The notes: a model not told the origin generated them from the letters alone. A stretch of DNA of 64,000 bases from Pyrenophora tritici-repentis (GCF_003171515.1 NC_089395.1:62001-126000), one strand, 5' to 3'; shown: positions 12,437-23,767, counted from the first letter of the stretch. Translations and numbers: made by a program.

Positions 12437-13343
12437 CTAGGACGTTTCGGGTGTGGCGGGTAGCAGTTGTGCTACGCGCTGAACCTTCGATCTTGGTATC
12501 CGTCGGTTGCCCGCTGCGCGTCCTCGTATGACTAGTGGCAGTGTAGTTCTATTAGTAAGTGGGTGCTTGTCGTCTATCGTGCGTAGGTGAACCGCAAAGC
12601 GGAGCTTAGCCTCCTCCAGCGCCACCTGTGCCGACGGCATCGCAGCTTCTCTTAGCAGTACTGCGTTTGGTGTTGTCCTCCACGCAGGGAGGATTGCCTT
12701 CGTGGCTGCTATTAGTGCCTGATCTATCGTGGTTAGGTGCCAGCCTACCCTAGTGCTGACCGTGGGTTTACGGGAAACCCTTGCAATTCGTGGGTTCTTC
12801 GTCCTGCCCTCGTACCATGTTTCGGCTCCGTATAGTAGTATGGGCAGGATACATGTTATGGCTGCCTTGCGTAGCGATCCTGCTGGAGGGCCGTGGGCTG
12901 TGTTGGCGAGGCTCCGGAGATGGTTCGCTACTTTCCTAGCTTGCGCCGCCCTTTCTGCGACGTGCTTCTTGAAAGTTAGTCCCCTATCAAACCACACCCC
13001 AAGCCAGCGCAGCGCAGTCTGGCTTCCCCCTGCGCAGGGGCTATAGGGTGAATTGTTTGATCTTCCAATTGGATTGGCGGCGCATGTAGTCCTTTCTGGC
13101 GCGTGAGGTGGATCAGCTCCCGTTTCTCTGGTGCAAACGTGATCTTGTTCGCAGCTCCCCATTCATTGATAGATTTGAGGTCCTCTGCTAGCAGTGCGAC
13201 GTTCTCGTCTAAAGAGTGGGAGACCCGGTATAGGTTGATGTCGTCGGCATACCCGAACCGGAGTTTTCGGTCCTGGTTGAGTAGTTCAGCTAGGTATAGG
13301 GTGTATAGGACCGGTGATAGCGGCGATCCCTGCGGGGTGCCGC
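12437..13343 (-). pseudogene. LINE-2 reverse transcriptase, 5'-truncated and frameshifted
   Basis: Reading inward from 13343 gives GTPQGSPLSPVLYTLYLAEL, then FGYADDINLY, the RT catalytic YADD box. The frame then shifts near 13060 into RWLGVWFDRGLTFKKHV and continues to TAG at 12437. The palm and thumb are therefore present but split by a small indel, and the fingers are missing. Non-functional. Confidence 0.85.
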
Positions 13344-13645
13344 AGTAAGGTCATGGGTGCGAGCTGGTTATAAACCGTACAACTGTAGCGAGGCTAAGCT
13401 TTCAGATGAGCAGCTTGTAGGAGATTACAACATACTAGAGTGGAACACTGAGTTTTGGTAATTTGTATGTAGCTTAATCTCTTTGTAGTAGTCAAGTAAT
13501 CCAAGTACTTGCAAGTAATACAAGCAAGTCAAGCAAGTAAAAAAATCACCCCAAGCAAGTCAAGTAAAGCCTATGTTTGAACCAAGCAAGTCAAGTTTAG
13601 AGCGGTGACTTGCTTTACTTGCTTGTTGGAAAGTCTGATACCTAG

Positions 13646-14413
13646 CCACTTGACAGTGTCTTTGTGTTCTATCCGGTCGTTGTTTGGGAGTATGAGGGCT
13701 CTTTCTATCCTCTCCTTCTTAGCGGTGAAGTGGATTAGCTCTGTTTTGGATGTGTCGAAGATAATGTCTAGCTGCTCTCCCTTGGCAAAGAGTGTAGCTA
13801 TCTCTTTTTGCAGTGCTCTTATGTTTTTCTTTAGAGAGGTTGATGAGGTAGTAAGAGATAGGTCGTCGATATACGATAGTTGAAAGCTTTGTAAGGCTGG
13901 GAATAGGTCTCGGATATAGATAAGGAAGAAGATTGGTGATACTGGGCTGCCTTGTGGGATGCCTGCTCTAATCTTGCTAAATTCTTCAATCTTATTATCG
14001 AATGCCAGTCTTAGGGTCCTGTTGGAGAGAAAGGATTTCGCCCAGCAAATTAAGCTAATTGGGAGTCCAAGTTTCTTAAGTCGGTCTAGAAATCGGTTGT
14101 GTATGACGTGGTCAAAAGCTCCTTTGACGTCCACGAACACTGTGGAAGTAATTTGGCCTTGCTGTTTTTTGTGTTGAATCTGGTCTACTAGGAGGAGAGC
14201 GGCGTCTATTGCAGATTTCTTGTTTCTACCTCCAATTTGTGAGGAGTGTAGGAGGTTTGTGGTTTCTGCTAGACTAGCTAGTCTTTTGGCGATAATTCTC
14301 TCTAGTACCTTCCCTAGGCTGTTTAAGAGAGTAATTACTCTATAAGCTTTCGGGAGAGAGTAGTCTAGTTTGGGTGGTTTTTTGAGAATTGCTCCTGTAG
14401 CTGCTTTCCAGCG
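13646..14413 (-). pseudogene. LINE-1 reverse transcriptase (upstream part of ORF2)
   Basis: The fragment contains YSLPKAYRVITLLNSLGKVL, FVDVKGAFDHVIHNRF (catalytic Asp), AGIPQGSPVSPIFFLIYI and SYIDDLSL (YIDD box). It is the direct upstream continuation of the piece ending at 8166, and the ATACCTAG duplication marks the join. An ATG-start call to 14458 borrows codons from the Copia-3 LTR; the native sequence ends near 14413. Confidence 0.87.
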
Positions 14414-14449
14414 AAAAAAAAACCTAGATAGAACGGCCTTCGGCCAAAG
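14414..14449 (+). repeat. LINE 3'-end fragment, left piece (continues at 19902-19959)
   Basis: A poly-A run, then AGATAGAACGGCCTTCGG on the plus strand, matching the LINE-1 3' terminus (see 15394-15410). It lies head-to-head with minus-strand LINE-1 and is split by Copia-3; removing Copia-3 rejoins it with 19902-19959. Confidence 0.7.
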
Positions 14450-14641
14450 TGTTGCCATTCAGGACTACCCTTCTTGGAATCGGCCCGATGCTTCTTGGCC
14501 GAATGTTCTACAACCTTCACTTTCACTCCTTTGCCGTTATGTGCTTACGCATATCTTATGTATATAACCTTGTGTATCTACTCCGTAGGACAATCAACGC
14601 AGTTCTCATATGCAGTTGTTGACGTCTTGTCTACTGCGATA
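14450..14641 (+). repeat. 5' LTR of Copia-3
   Basis: 192 bp, with no mismatch seen against 19710-19901. A TATA-like TATGTATATAAC lies at about 14557-14569. Confidence 0.93.
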
Positions 14642-14654
14642 GTTATGAGCCCGG
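14642..14654 (+). other. Primer-binding site, half tRNA-iMet type (Copia-3)
   Basis: GTTATGAGCCCGG immediately follows the LTR. It is complementary to the initiator tRNA-Met 5' half ending in the CAU anticodon loop. Confidence 0.7.
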
Positions 14655-14782
14655 ATACGTGCTACTGCACCCTTCTTCAATAACTGCTGTTCACTTGTCT
14701 TTCCTCAAGTGTATTCTATTGTTTGTTTGATTGTCGAATACCTTGTTGAACGTCTTTTGCTGCCACCGTATTGCTTGTCGCA

Positions 14783-17700
14783 ATGGCTGCAACCGAATCG
14801 TCTAGTCTTGTGACCAAGACTACCGTCATTCTTGAGAAGCCATCTGATTGGCAAGAATGGCTGTTTCTTAGGCGGGATAAAGCTACTCTTAATGGTATAT
14901 GGGAGTACTGCAATCCCGACATGTCGCAACATGAGCTGAAGAAGCTTATTGAACCTGTGCGACCGACGCCTGCTACTGTAGCAGAAGGAGTAACGCTTCG
15001 CTCACAGCTTACTCATGAACAACGACTCGACTACCAGGACCTGCTAGACGCCTGGGAATACGACCAAAAGACCTATCTGCACCGGCAGAAGGCACTGAAT
15101 GAATTGACATCGGAGATTGCGCAGACAACTGCACGAAGCAATCTATATCTACTCGAAGGCAAATCAACGGCCTACGAACGACTGAAGGCTCTTAAGGAGC
15201 ACCTTTCGCCGAACACTGCAAGACGATCACGCGAGCTTGTAGTCAAGTACAGGGACTTGCAAGCAACACGGCGAGGCCGAGCGGTTGAAGGATGGCTGGA
15301 CGATTGGATCAAGATCACCGACCAGATGAGAACGCTTAATCTACCGGACGTAAAAAGACCCATAGAAACTCCACAACGACCATCATACATAGAACGGCTT
15401 AGCCAAAGTCCTACATAGTCACCGACTGATACAGGACTCTAATGGAAATATAATAATAATAATACCGGACGTAAATGGTTCTCGGAGCCAGGAAGACTTC
15501 CTCATTGCCGTCAAACCACTCGATGACGCATGGGCAACAATGACGCTCACTGATCTCCTTGCTAAGGACGAAGCAGGAACACCAGTTCCATCTCTACGAG
15601 ATTACGTGTCGAAATTTCGAACATTCCACAGTCGTACAAGCCCTAGAGCAGCAGGAATAGGGACATTTTCAGCTACGTTAGGAATGGCTGATACAAACGG
15701 AGGTCACAAGCAAAGAAAGCCGAAGTGCTTTTGTGGCGAGTACCATTTGTTTATTGAGTGCAAATATTGCAACCCGAAACTACGAGAAGATGGCTGGCAA
15801 GGCGACAAGGACATCTTTGAAGCAAAAGAAAGGGCAAAGAAGCATCCAAAGCTAAAAGACTACATTCTTCGAGCAGAGAAGGGACAAGGACCTTCTAAGA
15901 AAAGACCGGAGATGACTAGCTCGAAGAACGGTACTGCATCTTCATCAACTTCGACTCCGACTCCTATTCGCTTTGACGACGATCAACTAGCCACGAGTCC
16001 TATTCAGACAAACGCCTTAATACAGACTTTCAATACTGCAACGACTAAAGTACCACACCTTATGAACCGATGGGTGTTGGATCCTGGATCGAACGCACAT
16101 GTTTGCAACACTAGACAATTTGGCTGGTCCTTTGTAAGGAAAGCTAAACCTGGAGAAGTGATCTATGCTGGTGGCCAGGTTGTTCAGATCGCTGAATGGG
16201 GCACTGTTGTGCTCAATGTACGAACACCATCTGGCAAGGCACCTATTAAGCTCACTCACGTTGCATTGGTAGAAGGGTTCTTTGCCAATGTTCTTGGTCT
16301 ATCGCGCTGTCGACCGCTAGGAATCCATTTCGATTCAGGACGCGACTTGCTATACCAGAACAACCCGAGCAATGTGGTCGCAATGCTGGAGTACAGCAAT
16401 GGGCACTGGCTTATCGATGCTGAGGAGAATGACAGACCCGAGCTAAGTACGTTATCAACATTTGCTGCTCGGTTTCAGCCCCAAAGAACATCTCAGAAAC
16501 CAAGACCAGCGATCGTTGCTACGGCCAACGAAGCGCATCAGTTGTGGGGACATGCGAGCAAGCAGGCAATTGATCATCTGCCTGAAAGCGTTACAGGTTT
16601 TGAACTTGTTGGAGACAACAAAGCGCCGAAATGGAAGGACTGCGATGTGTGTATCCAGTCGAAAATGACGCAACAAATCTCTCGAAGGACCCCTGAAGAT
16701 ACGAATACAACGCCTTTCTATCGCGTTGGCATTGATCTGGTTCAATTACTTCCTCAAGGAGAAGCTTGTTACAATGGTGACAAGTATGCCTTTCACGCGA
16801 TCTGCCATTCGATTAAGTGGCATGAAGTCACAACGATACCAAACCGACAAAAGAGCACCCTTGTGAATGTGATTAAGGCTCTAATTGCAAAGATTCAACG
16901 ACAATTCGAATACACTGTGGTTGTATTTCGTATCGACAGCGAGCCTGGTTACCGCGAGCTATTGTACGATGTCTGCAAAGAGCTTGGTATCAAGATTGAA
17001 GCGCGAGCCGCTGATACTCCTGCGCAAAATCCAAATGCTGAAAGAGCTGGAAGAGTCATAGTCGAACGTGGAAGAGCATTGAGAATCTCATCAGGACTTC
17101 CAAAGGAATTAGCAAACGAGCTTGTTATCACTGCCGCTATGTTGCTTAACATCACGCCAACAGAGAGCCTCGATTGGGAGACGCCTTACCAAAGAGTGTT
17201 TGGTAGAAAACCATCAGTAGCGCATATGGCTCCAATTGGATGTCGTGCTCACGTGCTCGACAGAAAGGTCAAGCGTGGAGACAAGCTTGAATCCCGAACG
17301 ATGATTGGATATTTGGTTGGTTACGATTCGACAAACATCTTCCGTATCTGGATACCATCTAAGGGACGTGTTATACGAACACGCGATGTGGTCTTTGCAC
17401 GACAGCACCTCATGAAGAACGACGATGAGCCTGAGAAGCTCTCAGAAGAAGCTGAGCGATTAATTGAGATCTTGGATATACCCACACCTCAAGCGCTCAT
17501 AGACATTGAGGACCTTCTGTCTCCATTACAGAAACAGACTTATGAGGAAAACAACTCTTTAACCCAGAATGACCGAAACGATGCTGAAACAGCAACCGAG
17601 AAAGATATTCAGTTCGAACTAGGGAATCTAGACAAGGAATTCGATAATTCTGCAACACCAGAATCTACGATTAGGGTCAGACATCCCGATGATAGCCCTA

Positions 17701-19673
17701 CAACACCAGAATCAATGGTTTCCCGTCGACAAAACGTACCAGGCGGTTGGGGAGATCAATACCAAGACTACGTGCCAGACCGATACCAGAACAACGCTCC
17801 AAGACGTTTGAATCCAGAGGTTGGCAGTCAAGAGAATGTGATTGAAGGACACCGAAGACGACACCGAGCCAACTACTCTGATCATAATCACCTGAGTACG
17901 AATATGACCTACTATAGTACATTTTTGGCCGCAATCAGTCAACCAGAAACGACGAAACTGTTCGGAGAATTACCGAAAGTTCGACTCTATAGAGATCAGC
18001 TGCCACCACCTCCAAAACGCTATCGAGACGTTGCTACGCACCCATTTGCCAATGAGTTTCAGAAGGCAATGAATGTCGAATTTGACAACTGTTGGAAGAA
18101 AGGTTGCTTTGCTCAAACACCTGCAACCTCATCAACTGCTGATGCTGAGGTTTTACCCCTAATGTGGGTGTACACATACAAGTTCGATCAAGATGGATAC
18201 TTGTATAAGTTCAAGGCTCGACTTGTCGTACGCGGAGATCTTCAAGCAGAATGGGGAGACACCTACGCGGCCACGCTGGCTGCCCGAGTCTTTCGAGGAT
18301 TAATCGCGCTAGCTGCTGCGTTCGACCTCTTAATGTTTCAGTACGATGCACTAAACGCGTTTCTAAACGCACGAGTAAACAGAAAGCTTTTCTGTTATAC
18401 ACCTGAAGGCTTTGCAAAACAGTATGGAGAACTACTCCTAATTCGTCGAGCATTGTACGGTCTTAAGGAAGCTCCATTGCTTTGGTATGCAGAACTTCAG
18501 AAGACCCTAAAGAAGCTGGGGTTAAAAGCAGTTCCTGGAGTTCCTTGCTTGTTTGCCAACAACAATCTAATCGTTTTCTTCTACGTTGATGATATCGTCG
18601 TCTTGGTACATCCTTCAAAGACAAGTTACAAGGAGGAATTCGAAAAGCGCTTGCTACAGATCTACGATCTCCGAATACTTGGCGAATTAAGTTGGTTCCT
18701 TGGGATTCGTGTGATACGCGATCGACCTTCGAAGAGCATTTGGTTAATTCAAGACTCCTTTATTAACAAGGTTGCAAGCAAGTTCAACCTAACAAGCGAC
18801 AAGGGATACCCCGATTTTCCGATAAAGGAGAACGTACTACCACCGTCAACGGAAGAACCAAACTCTAAGCGCACGAAAATCTATCAACAACTAGTTGGAT
18901 CACTAGCTTACATTGCCACGTTTACACGACCTGATGTCGCACGAGCGCACTCAGTACTGGCCCGACATCTTGCAAACCCTGGCCAAAAGCATTTATACGC
19001 AGCAATCCATTGCTGGCGTTATCTTATTGGCAAGAGAAATCTGGCGCTCAAGGCCTCAGGAACTCAAAATGAGAAAGACCTGTTCGTAATCCCCGTAGAG
19101 AACGCGGACAAGTATACAGACACGGTTGAACCAATATTTTATGGCGCATCTGATGCTGCCTATGCGGACGAACCTGACACGAGAAGAAGCTCTGAAGGAT
19201 ACTTGTTCAAGCTATACGGCCTGTCTGTTGACTGGAAGGCTGCTATCCAGAAGACTGTTACAAAGTCCACAACAGAAGCAGAACTTCTAGCTCTGTCCCG
19301 AGCTGGCGGAGAAATGAAATGGTGGAACAGGCTGTTCCGCGAAATTCGATTTAATCCAGATATAGTCTCGAAGATCTGGTGCGACAATCAACAGACTGTT
19401 GGCATAGTCACAAAGGCTGAAGAGAAGCTTCAAACAAAGCTAAAACACGTGGACATTCATCAGCTGTGGCTACGACAAGAGGTAGAGGCTGGAAGAATCC
19501 ATGTAGACTGGAAGCCGACTGCCTACATGCCCGCCGATGGACTGACAAAGGTACTACCTCGACAGAAGCACGCCCAGTTCATCAAGCAGCTTGGTCTTGA
19601 AGACGTCTCAGATCGCTTAATCACCACCATAAAGGACATCAACAACGAGTCTCTCTTAGAGATACATGATTAA
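14783..19673 (+). pseudogene. Copia-3 Gag-Pol polyprotein, interrupted by a 108-bp LINE fragment
   Basis: Start ATG 14783 (MAATESSSLVTKTTVILEK). Gag is cut at 15354 by the LINE 3' fragment and resumes at 15476 (NGSRSQEDFLIAVKP). The rest is intact to TAA 19671-19673. In order: zinc knuckle CFCGEYHLFIEC; protease DPGSNAHVCN; integrase HHCC (HQLWGHAS, CDVC) and core (GIDLVQL, RIDSEPGY, NPNAERAGR); RT (KARLVVRGD, FYVDDIVVL); RNase H (GASDAAYADEPD, STTEAELLALS). The insertion adds 121 bp (not a multiple of 3), so it frameshifts Gag-Pol. The element was otherwise competent, since its LTRs are identical. Translation restarting at 15540 would lack most of Gag. Confidence 0.95.
15355..15462 (+). mobile_element. 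108-bp LINE 3'-end insertion in Copia-3 gag
   Basis: A severely 5'-truncated LINE of the LINE-1 family (GAACGGCTTAGCCAAAGTCC...GGACTCTAATGGAAAT then TAA repeats), flanked by 13-bp duplications TACCGGACGTAAA (15342-15354, 15463-15475). It was inserted after Copia-3 formed. Confidence 0.95.
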
Positions 19674-19709
19674 TTTCAGCTTTCACTGTTCATTCAAGCT
19701 GGGGGGGGG

Positions 19710-19901
19710 TGTTGCCATTCAGGACTACCCTTCTTGGAATCGGCCCGATGCTTCTTGGCCGAATGTTCTACAACCTTCACTTTCACTCCTTTGCCGTTAT
19801 GTGCTTACGCATATCTTATGTATATAACCTTGTGTATCTACTCCGTAGGACAATCAACGCAGTTCTCATATGCAGTTGTTGACGTCTTGTCTACTGCGAT
19901 A
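19710..19901 (+). repeat. 3' LTR of Copia-3
   Basis: Preceded by a G10 polypurine tract (19700-19709); identical to the 5' LTR by eye. Confidence 0.93.
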
Positions 19902-19959
19902 CAAAGTCCTACATAGTCTCTGACTGAAAAAGGACTCTAATGGAATAATAATAATAATA
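19902..19959 (+). repeat. LINE 3' end with (TAA)n tail, right piece
   Basis: CAAAGTCCTACATAGTCTCT, then GGACTCTAATGGAATAATAA. This is the plus-strand 3' terminus of the LINE-1 family and continues 14414-14449. Confidence 0.8.
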
Positions 19960-20079
19960 TTGTCGTGTTGTGATGTATGTGTACAAGAGCTCTCGGCTCA
20001 GAGGTAAGTGCACTTGCCCACCGGGCAGTGCCTGCTACAATAGGATGTCATGTGACTCTAGTCACGTGGTTACACATAC

Positions 20080-20717
20080 GGCCGATCTGCTTACGCTGGC
20101 GAGCATGTTTAACAAGCAAGAGATTCCGCGCTGGCTGCTGTAAGGCGCCACTCGCCAGCTGGACTTTGAGGACTCTCTAGCGCCGCTGCTCAGCTTCTCG
20201 TTTGTGAGGGCGGAGGTCGGGGAGCAGACATTGGCGATGCACCGGCTCGTGCAGCTGTCGATGAGGCGGAGAGCGAGCTGGTCAAGTGGGTGACGGAATC
20301 GATACAAGCGCTGGGCGCGGCGTTTCCAGGCGGGAATTACCAGATGTGGGAGCAGTGCACAGTGCTGCTGCCGCACCTAAAAGAGGTCGCTGGCCATAGA
20401 ACAGGGAAGAAGGAGGACCTAATGAAGCAGGCCGAGAGTGTTCTTCGTGCAGGATGGTGTCTGCTCCTCAGGGGTGAGTATACGGCAGCGGAGGGGTTTT
20501 GTTAATCATCCCTAGACATCCGGGAGAGGGTGCTTGGGCAAGGTCACCCAGACACGCTCACCAGCGTCAGCGAGCTTGGGTTAGTGTTGGAAAGCCAGGG
20601 AAAGTACGAGGAGGCCGAAGCGATGCACTGTCGAGCGCTGGAAGAATACGAGGAGGTGCTTGGGCGAGAGCACCCAGATACGCCCACAAGCGTCAGCGAG
20701 CTTGGGTTAGTGTGCCA
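20080..20717 (+). pseudogene. NLR-like protein remnant (winged-helix/linker and TPR repeats)
   Basis: Broken frames read ADLLTLASMFNKQEIPRWLL, then DFEDSLAPLLSFSFVRAEVG, LAMHRLVQLSM, WVTESIQALGAAFPGGNYQ and RAGWCLLLRGEYTAAEGF. Kinesin-light-chain-type TPR units follow (RVLGQGHPDTLTSVSELGLV, ESQGKYEEAEAMHCRALEEY). This is the C-terminal half of fungal NACHT/NB-ARC-TPR proteins. The nucleotide-binding domain is absent, several stops and frameshifts occur, and hAT-2 ends it at 20718. Intact family members are cytoplasmic STAND receptors in heterokaryon incompatibility or immunity-like signalling. Here it is debris. Confidence 0.82.
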
Positions 20718-22081
20718 CAGATGTCAATGAGCAAGCTGAGCGAGCTCAGCCAATTGGCTTGCTCAGCCAATTGAGCGGAGGCCAGCAGCTCGCTCGGCTC
20801 GCTCGGATTGGCTGAAACAGGGCTGTCAGCTCGCTCGGCTTGATGGGCTCAGTCCCGATTAGGAAAGTTATATAGAAACCTTGGTGTTGAGTTTCTCAGC
20901 TAATATCCCACTTATGTACACCGTATTTCGCGTCCATCTCCTCATCGCTGATAGCCTCCTTTACAGGCACCTCACCACTGCCAAATCCAGCTCTTATCCA
21001 TCGTCGATCGCACTGTATTGCTGCTAGAAGTTGCGGAGAAATGCTGCGCCGACGGGGCTCGAGGAGGTCACCCAGCTCGCTGAATAAGCGCTCACACTCA
21101 CAGCTTGAGCCTGGGATTGATAGCATGTCGATAGCAAATTTGCTAAGGCTGGGGTAGCGATCGCGGAGTCCTACCCAGTATTTTATAGGGTCGACGCCCT
21201 CGCTAGCGATCGGTTCGCTGCGTTTCCAAGCCTCATATTCATCCTCCTCGTTCTCCGTAAGCCCTGCAGGCTCAATAAAGCTGTTGATAGCGTCGTCTAT
21301 ATCATTGTGCCTGACTTTGGGGCGTAAGCGCGGCTTCGGTAAGCTTTTGTACTCCGCCCACAAATGTTGAAACTTGCGGTTGCTGCTCTCTAGCCAATCA
21401 GGCTTATCCGCCCACGCTGCGTCAAGGTAGCTTTTGTAGCGAGGATGAAGGATTATAGCAGCATAGTAAGCTGGCGAGAGGTCGAGCTTGTTGTAGTACT
21501 CGCGGGCTTTAACTAGGGCAGCGCGGAGGTTGATAGCAAGGTGGTCTTCGGGTGACTCTGTATGCTCATCATAAATGACGTCTTCATAGCTTTGCAAGCG
21601 GTCCTCATAGACTCCAAGTAAGTATTCAAATACTAGAATAACCTCAGCGATTGCTCCAAAAGCACCGCTTTTGCCGCGGCCTTCAAGCCGTTTTGTAGCT
21701 TGTTTTAGTGGCCTAAGCACATCAATATACTCAGCAATCACCTGCCAGTCATGGGCATTGATCCCATCAGACCTCATCCAATCCGGCGCTGCAGGCAGCT
21801 TGTTGTTACGACTTCGGGCGTACGCGTCTTCAGTTTCAATCTTCTGAATATGGTAGTTGGCGTACCCATTAACCGCTAATTGCAACTCAACAGCGCGCTC
21901 AAAACACGAAACGTAAGAGTTCCAGCGAGTAACAACTGGCTTGACGGGCTCCTTGATTTTGTGCTGTTCTGTTGGCGCGTTGACAGGCTGGTCCCTAATA
22001 GCGAGCTTCTGATACTTCTCAAAAAGAGCGTACTGTTGTGGTGTTTTGATGTAGTTGATAACCGCGAGAAGCACTCCTAAT

Positions 22082-22243
22082 CACAGTCCGCAACAATCAA
22101 TTAAGTGGGTCCTAGAAGGTTCAGATTGGATTGATTGATTACCGCTTTAAGCCTAGTAGTTACCTATAGGAGTTTAAGCCCTACCTAGATAGGTAAGTGG
22201 GTCTAGGAGAGTGACCGGATTGAATTGATTGTTGCGGAGTCTA
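22082..22243 (+). mobile_element. 162-bp hAT-type MITE, copy 2
   Basis: Flanked by CTCCTAAT (22074-22081 and 22244-22251). The sequence looks identical to the copy at 23522 and to the reverse complement of 3308-3469. It lies inside the hAT-2 transposase. Confidence 0.96.
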
Positions 22244-23521
22244 CTCCTAATGGTCCATCGCCTCGCCAAGTAGCCATGTTCTCAGCTTCGTTCACGCGCT
22301 CAGTCTCCTCGTTGTCGTAGGACTCTTTCTCCTCACCCCAGAGTAGCATCTGGCCAATGAGATTAAGCGTATGAGGACCGCAGCGAAGGCGACGCTCGGT
22401 AGCGCTGAAGCCCATCTGCAAGGCGAGAGTGTTGATCGTGGTGTTGTTGTTATGTGCGTTGTCGAGGACGAAGTAACCGAGCTTGCCCACAGTGATTTCG
22501 AACTGCTTGAATATTGCCATCACGACCTCAGCCATGGCCTCGCCGGTGTGGGCACCTGTCAGTTGTGGGAGCGCAATAGGCAAGTCCCTGAGCTCGCCAG
22601 AGCTATCAACGTAGTGGGCGACGATACCTAAGTAACCGCGCTTGCCACCTTTTGTCGTCCATCCGTCAAAGCTTATATGGACTTTGCTCATTGATTCTGA
22701 AAGGCTTGCGACAACCTTTGGTAACAGGTAGTTGTACAGGCGTATAACGTATCGTGAGACGCTGTTATGAGATGCCCACAGGGCTCGTTCTGCCTCTACG
22801 CTAGCTAATTGTATCATATTGCGAAAAGACGATGATTCGAATTGTGAGAGTGGGAGGTTGTTTTCGACGAGCCAGGTGACGGCCGCAAGCCTAAACTCTT
22901 GTATATTGAAGTTGGTAAGCTCGTTGGCAACAGCCTGAGAGCAGCCCTTCTGAAGGGCGCGTTCGAGGAGAGTTTCTTTCCGAGGAGCGACGGTAGTGCG
23001 CTTACTTGGAGGCTTCAAGCCATGAACTTTCTTGTCTTCTCCGAGATGACGTGCTGGCGCTGATGGAGACTGCGAGACGTTATGTATGCCACGGCCAACA
23101 GTAGTGAACTTGTGCTTATAGCAATAGTGGCAGATCCACGTAACTTTTGCGACGTTGCTGCGCAAGGCGATGCGATAGCCATGGCTGTATACCCAGCTTG
23201 CTCGGTTCGAAAGTGATGTGGGCGGCTTGCAGTGCTTTGGGTAGCGACTCTAATTAAAGCCGTCGTATTTGTCCTCTACCTATACGAAACCCTCGTCGAC
23301 AGCCTCGCTAGCTGCTCCTGAAGCTGCAACAGTGGCATGCTCGCTGCCCTCAGGTGGTGGGATGATTGTCTCTTCGGCGCGCGACTCTCGGAGGGTCGCT
23401 TCAAAATTTGGTGCTTGTGGCGCGGCGACGAGAGCTTGACGCGGCGACAGCGGTGGAGGAGGTGGAGATGGTGAGAATGGCTGAGTATCGACTAGCACAG
23501 GTTGGCTGGCAGTCCCGCGAT

Positions 23522-23683
23522 CACAGTCCGCAACAATCAATTAAGTGGGTCCTAGAAGGTTCAGATTGGATTGATTGATTACCGCTTTAAGCCTAGTAGT
23601 TACCTATAGGAGTTTAAGCCCTACCTAGATAGGTAAGTGGGTCTAGGAGAGTGACCGGATTGAATTGATTGTTGCGGAGTCTA
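23522..23683 (+). mobile_element. 162-bp hAT-type MITE, copy 3
   Basis: Flanked by CCCGCGAT (23514-23521 and 23684-23691). Same sequence and orientation as copy 2, 1.3 kb away in the same host gene, but with a different target duplication, so it is an independent insertion. Confidence 0.96.
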
Positions 23684-23767
23684 CCCGCGATGACGCGCTG
23701 CGACTCTAGGGCGCTTCGAAGTTGTCGCGATTTCTAGAGCATTAACGCGTGTTCTTTTTGCTGGCAT

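Larger units (their letters stand above)
11020..13343 (-). mobile_element. LINE-2, second Tad-like LINE, 5'-truncated, inside hAT-1
   Basis: It is flanked by 15-bp duplications AGTAAGGTCATGGGT (11005-11019 and 13344-13358). The minus-strand 3' end has a degenerate tail read as (ATCAAC)n, seen on the plus strand as TTGATGTTGATGTTG. The 5' end is truncated inside the RT. Bases 11100-11440 are 3' UTR with no convincing gene. Confidence 0.93.
8558..13461 (+). pseudogene. hAT-1 transposase, interrupted by LINE-2 near its C-terminus
   Basis: The start ATG 8558 (MAKRRLPQTSARSK) was chosen because hAT-3 begins the same way (MPDPRHPRKRP); an upstream in-frame ATG at 8192 lies in the subterminal repeats. 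In order: a basic S/P-rich N-terminus; BED-like zinc finger (VCKYCHVHK...THL); catalytic core with SFDGWTTKGGKRGFFG and YFVLDNATNNDTAI; CSCHTLNLIGQ; and the hAT dimerisation region (PASSSDCERLFSELGDLLEP). LINE-2 enters at 11019, giving a false end at 11062. The native C-terminus resumes at 13344 (VRAGYKPYNCSEAKL) and ends TAA 13459-13461, in frame once the LINE and one duplication are removed. There are no other lesions, so it was intact until that insertion. Confidence 0.93.
8167..13637 (+). mobile_element. hAT-1 DNA transposon, complete ends
   Basis: Terminal inverted repeats CAGACTTTCCAA at 8167 and TTGGAAAGTCTG ending at 13637, flanked by 8-bp duplications ATACCTAG (8159-8166, 13638-13645). 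Both ends carry clustered subterminal CAAGCAAGTCAAG / CTTGCTTGACTTG motifs, likely transposase-binding sites. It carries a transposase gene now split by LINE-2 (11020-13343). Confidence 0.95.
6074..14413 (-). mobile_element. LINE-1, Tad-like non-LTR retrotransposon (5'-truncated, split by hAT-1)
   Basis: The minus-strand LINE comprises 6074-8166 and 13646-14413, separated by hAT-1. It contains reverse transcriptase, RNase H and a long 3' UTR with 171-bp repeats. The 3' terminus (CATAGTCACCGACTGATACA, then GGACTCTAATGG and a TAA-rich tail) is recognised from the copies at 15355-15462 and 42299. Here the tail itself was separated by the copia-A insertion at 6073. The 5' end stops inside the RT near 14413, typical 5' truncation. 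Confidence 0.85.
14450..19901 (+). mobile_element. Copia-3, complete Ty1/copia element
   Basis: 192-bp LTRs (14450-14641 and 19710-19901) look identical. Target duplication CAAAG (14445-14449, 19902-19906). The LTR ends in TA rather than CA (TGTTGCC...GCGATA). The primer site is at 14642 and a G10 polypurine tract precedes the 3' LTR. One gag-pol frame, broken only by a 108-bp LINE fragment. Confidence 0.96.
20896..23767 (-). pseudogene. hAT-2 transposase, split by two MITEs and stop codons
   Basis: The start ATG 23767 reads MPAKRTRVNALEI. A MITE (23522-23683) follows after codon 25. The next segment reaches two in-frame TAG codons near 23240-23280, at positions where the paralogues have sense codons (YDGFN-stop against FDGINWSRLP of hAT-3); one replaces Trp and one probably Gln. 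The zinc finger (WICHYCYKHK), SFDGWTTKGGKRGYLG, YFVLDNAHNNNT and CGPHTLNLIGQ follow. A second MITE (22082-22243) cuts the frame, and the dimerisation region SSCECERLFSELGDLLEP and C-terminus end at 20896. Non-functional in this copy; the two stops are C:G to T:A changes. Confidence 0.9.

Noticed and set aside
8159..13645. GACTTTCC/GGAAAGTC first read as a target duplication of hAT-1
   Set aside because: They are inverted, hence part of the terminal repeats; the true direct duplication is ATACCTAG just outside.
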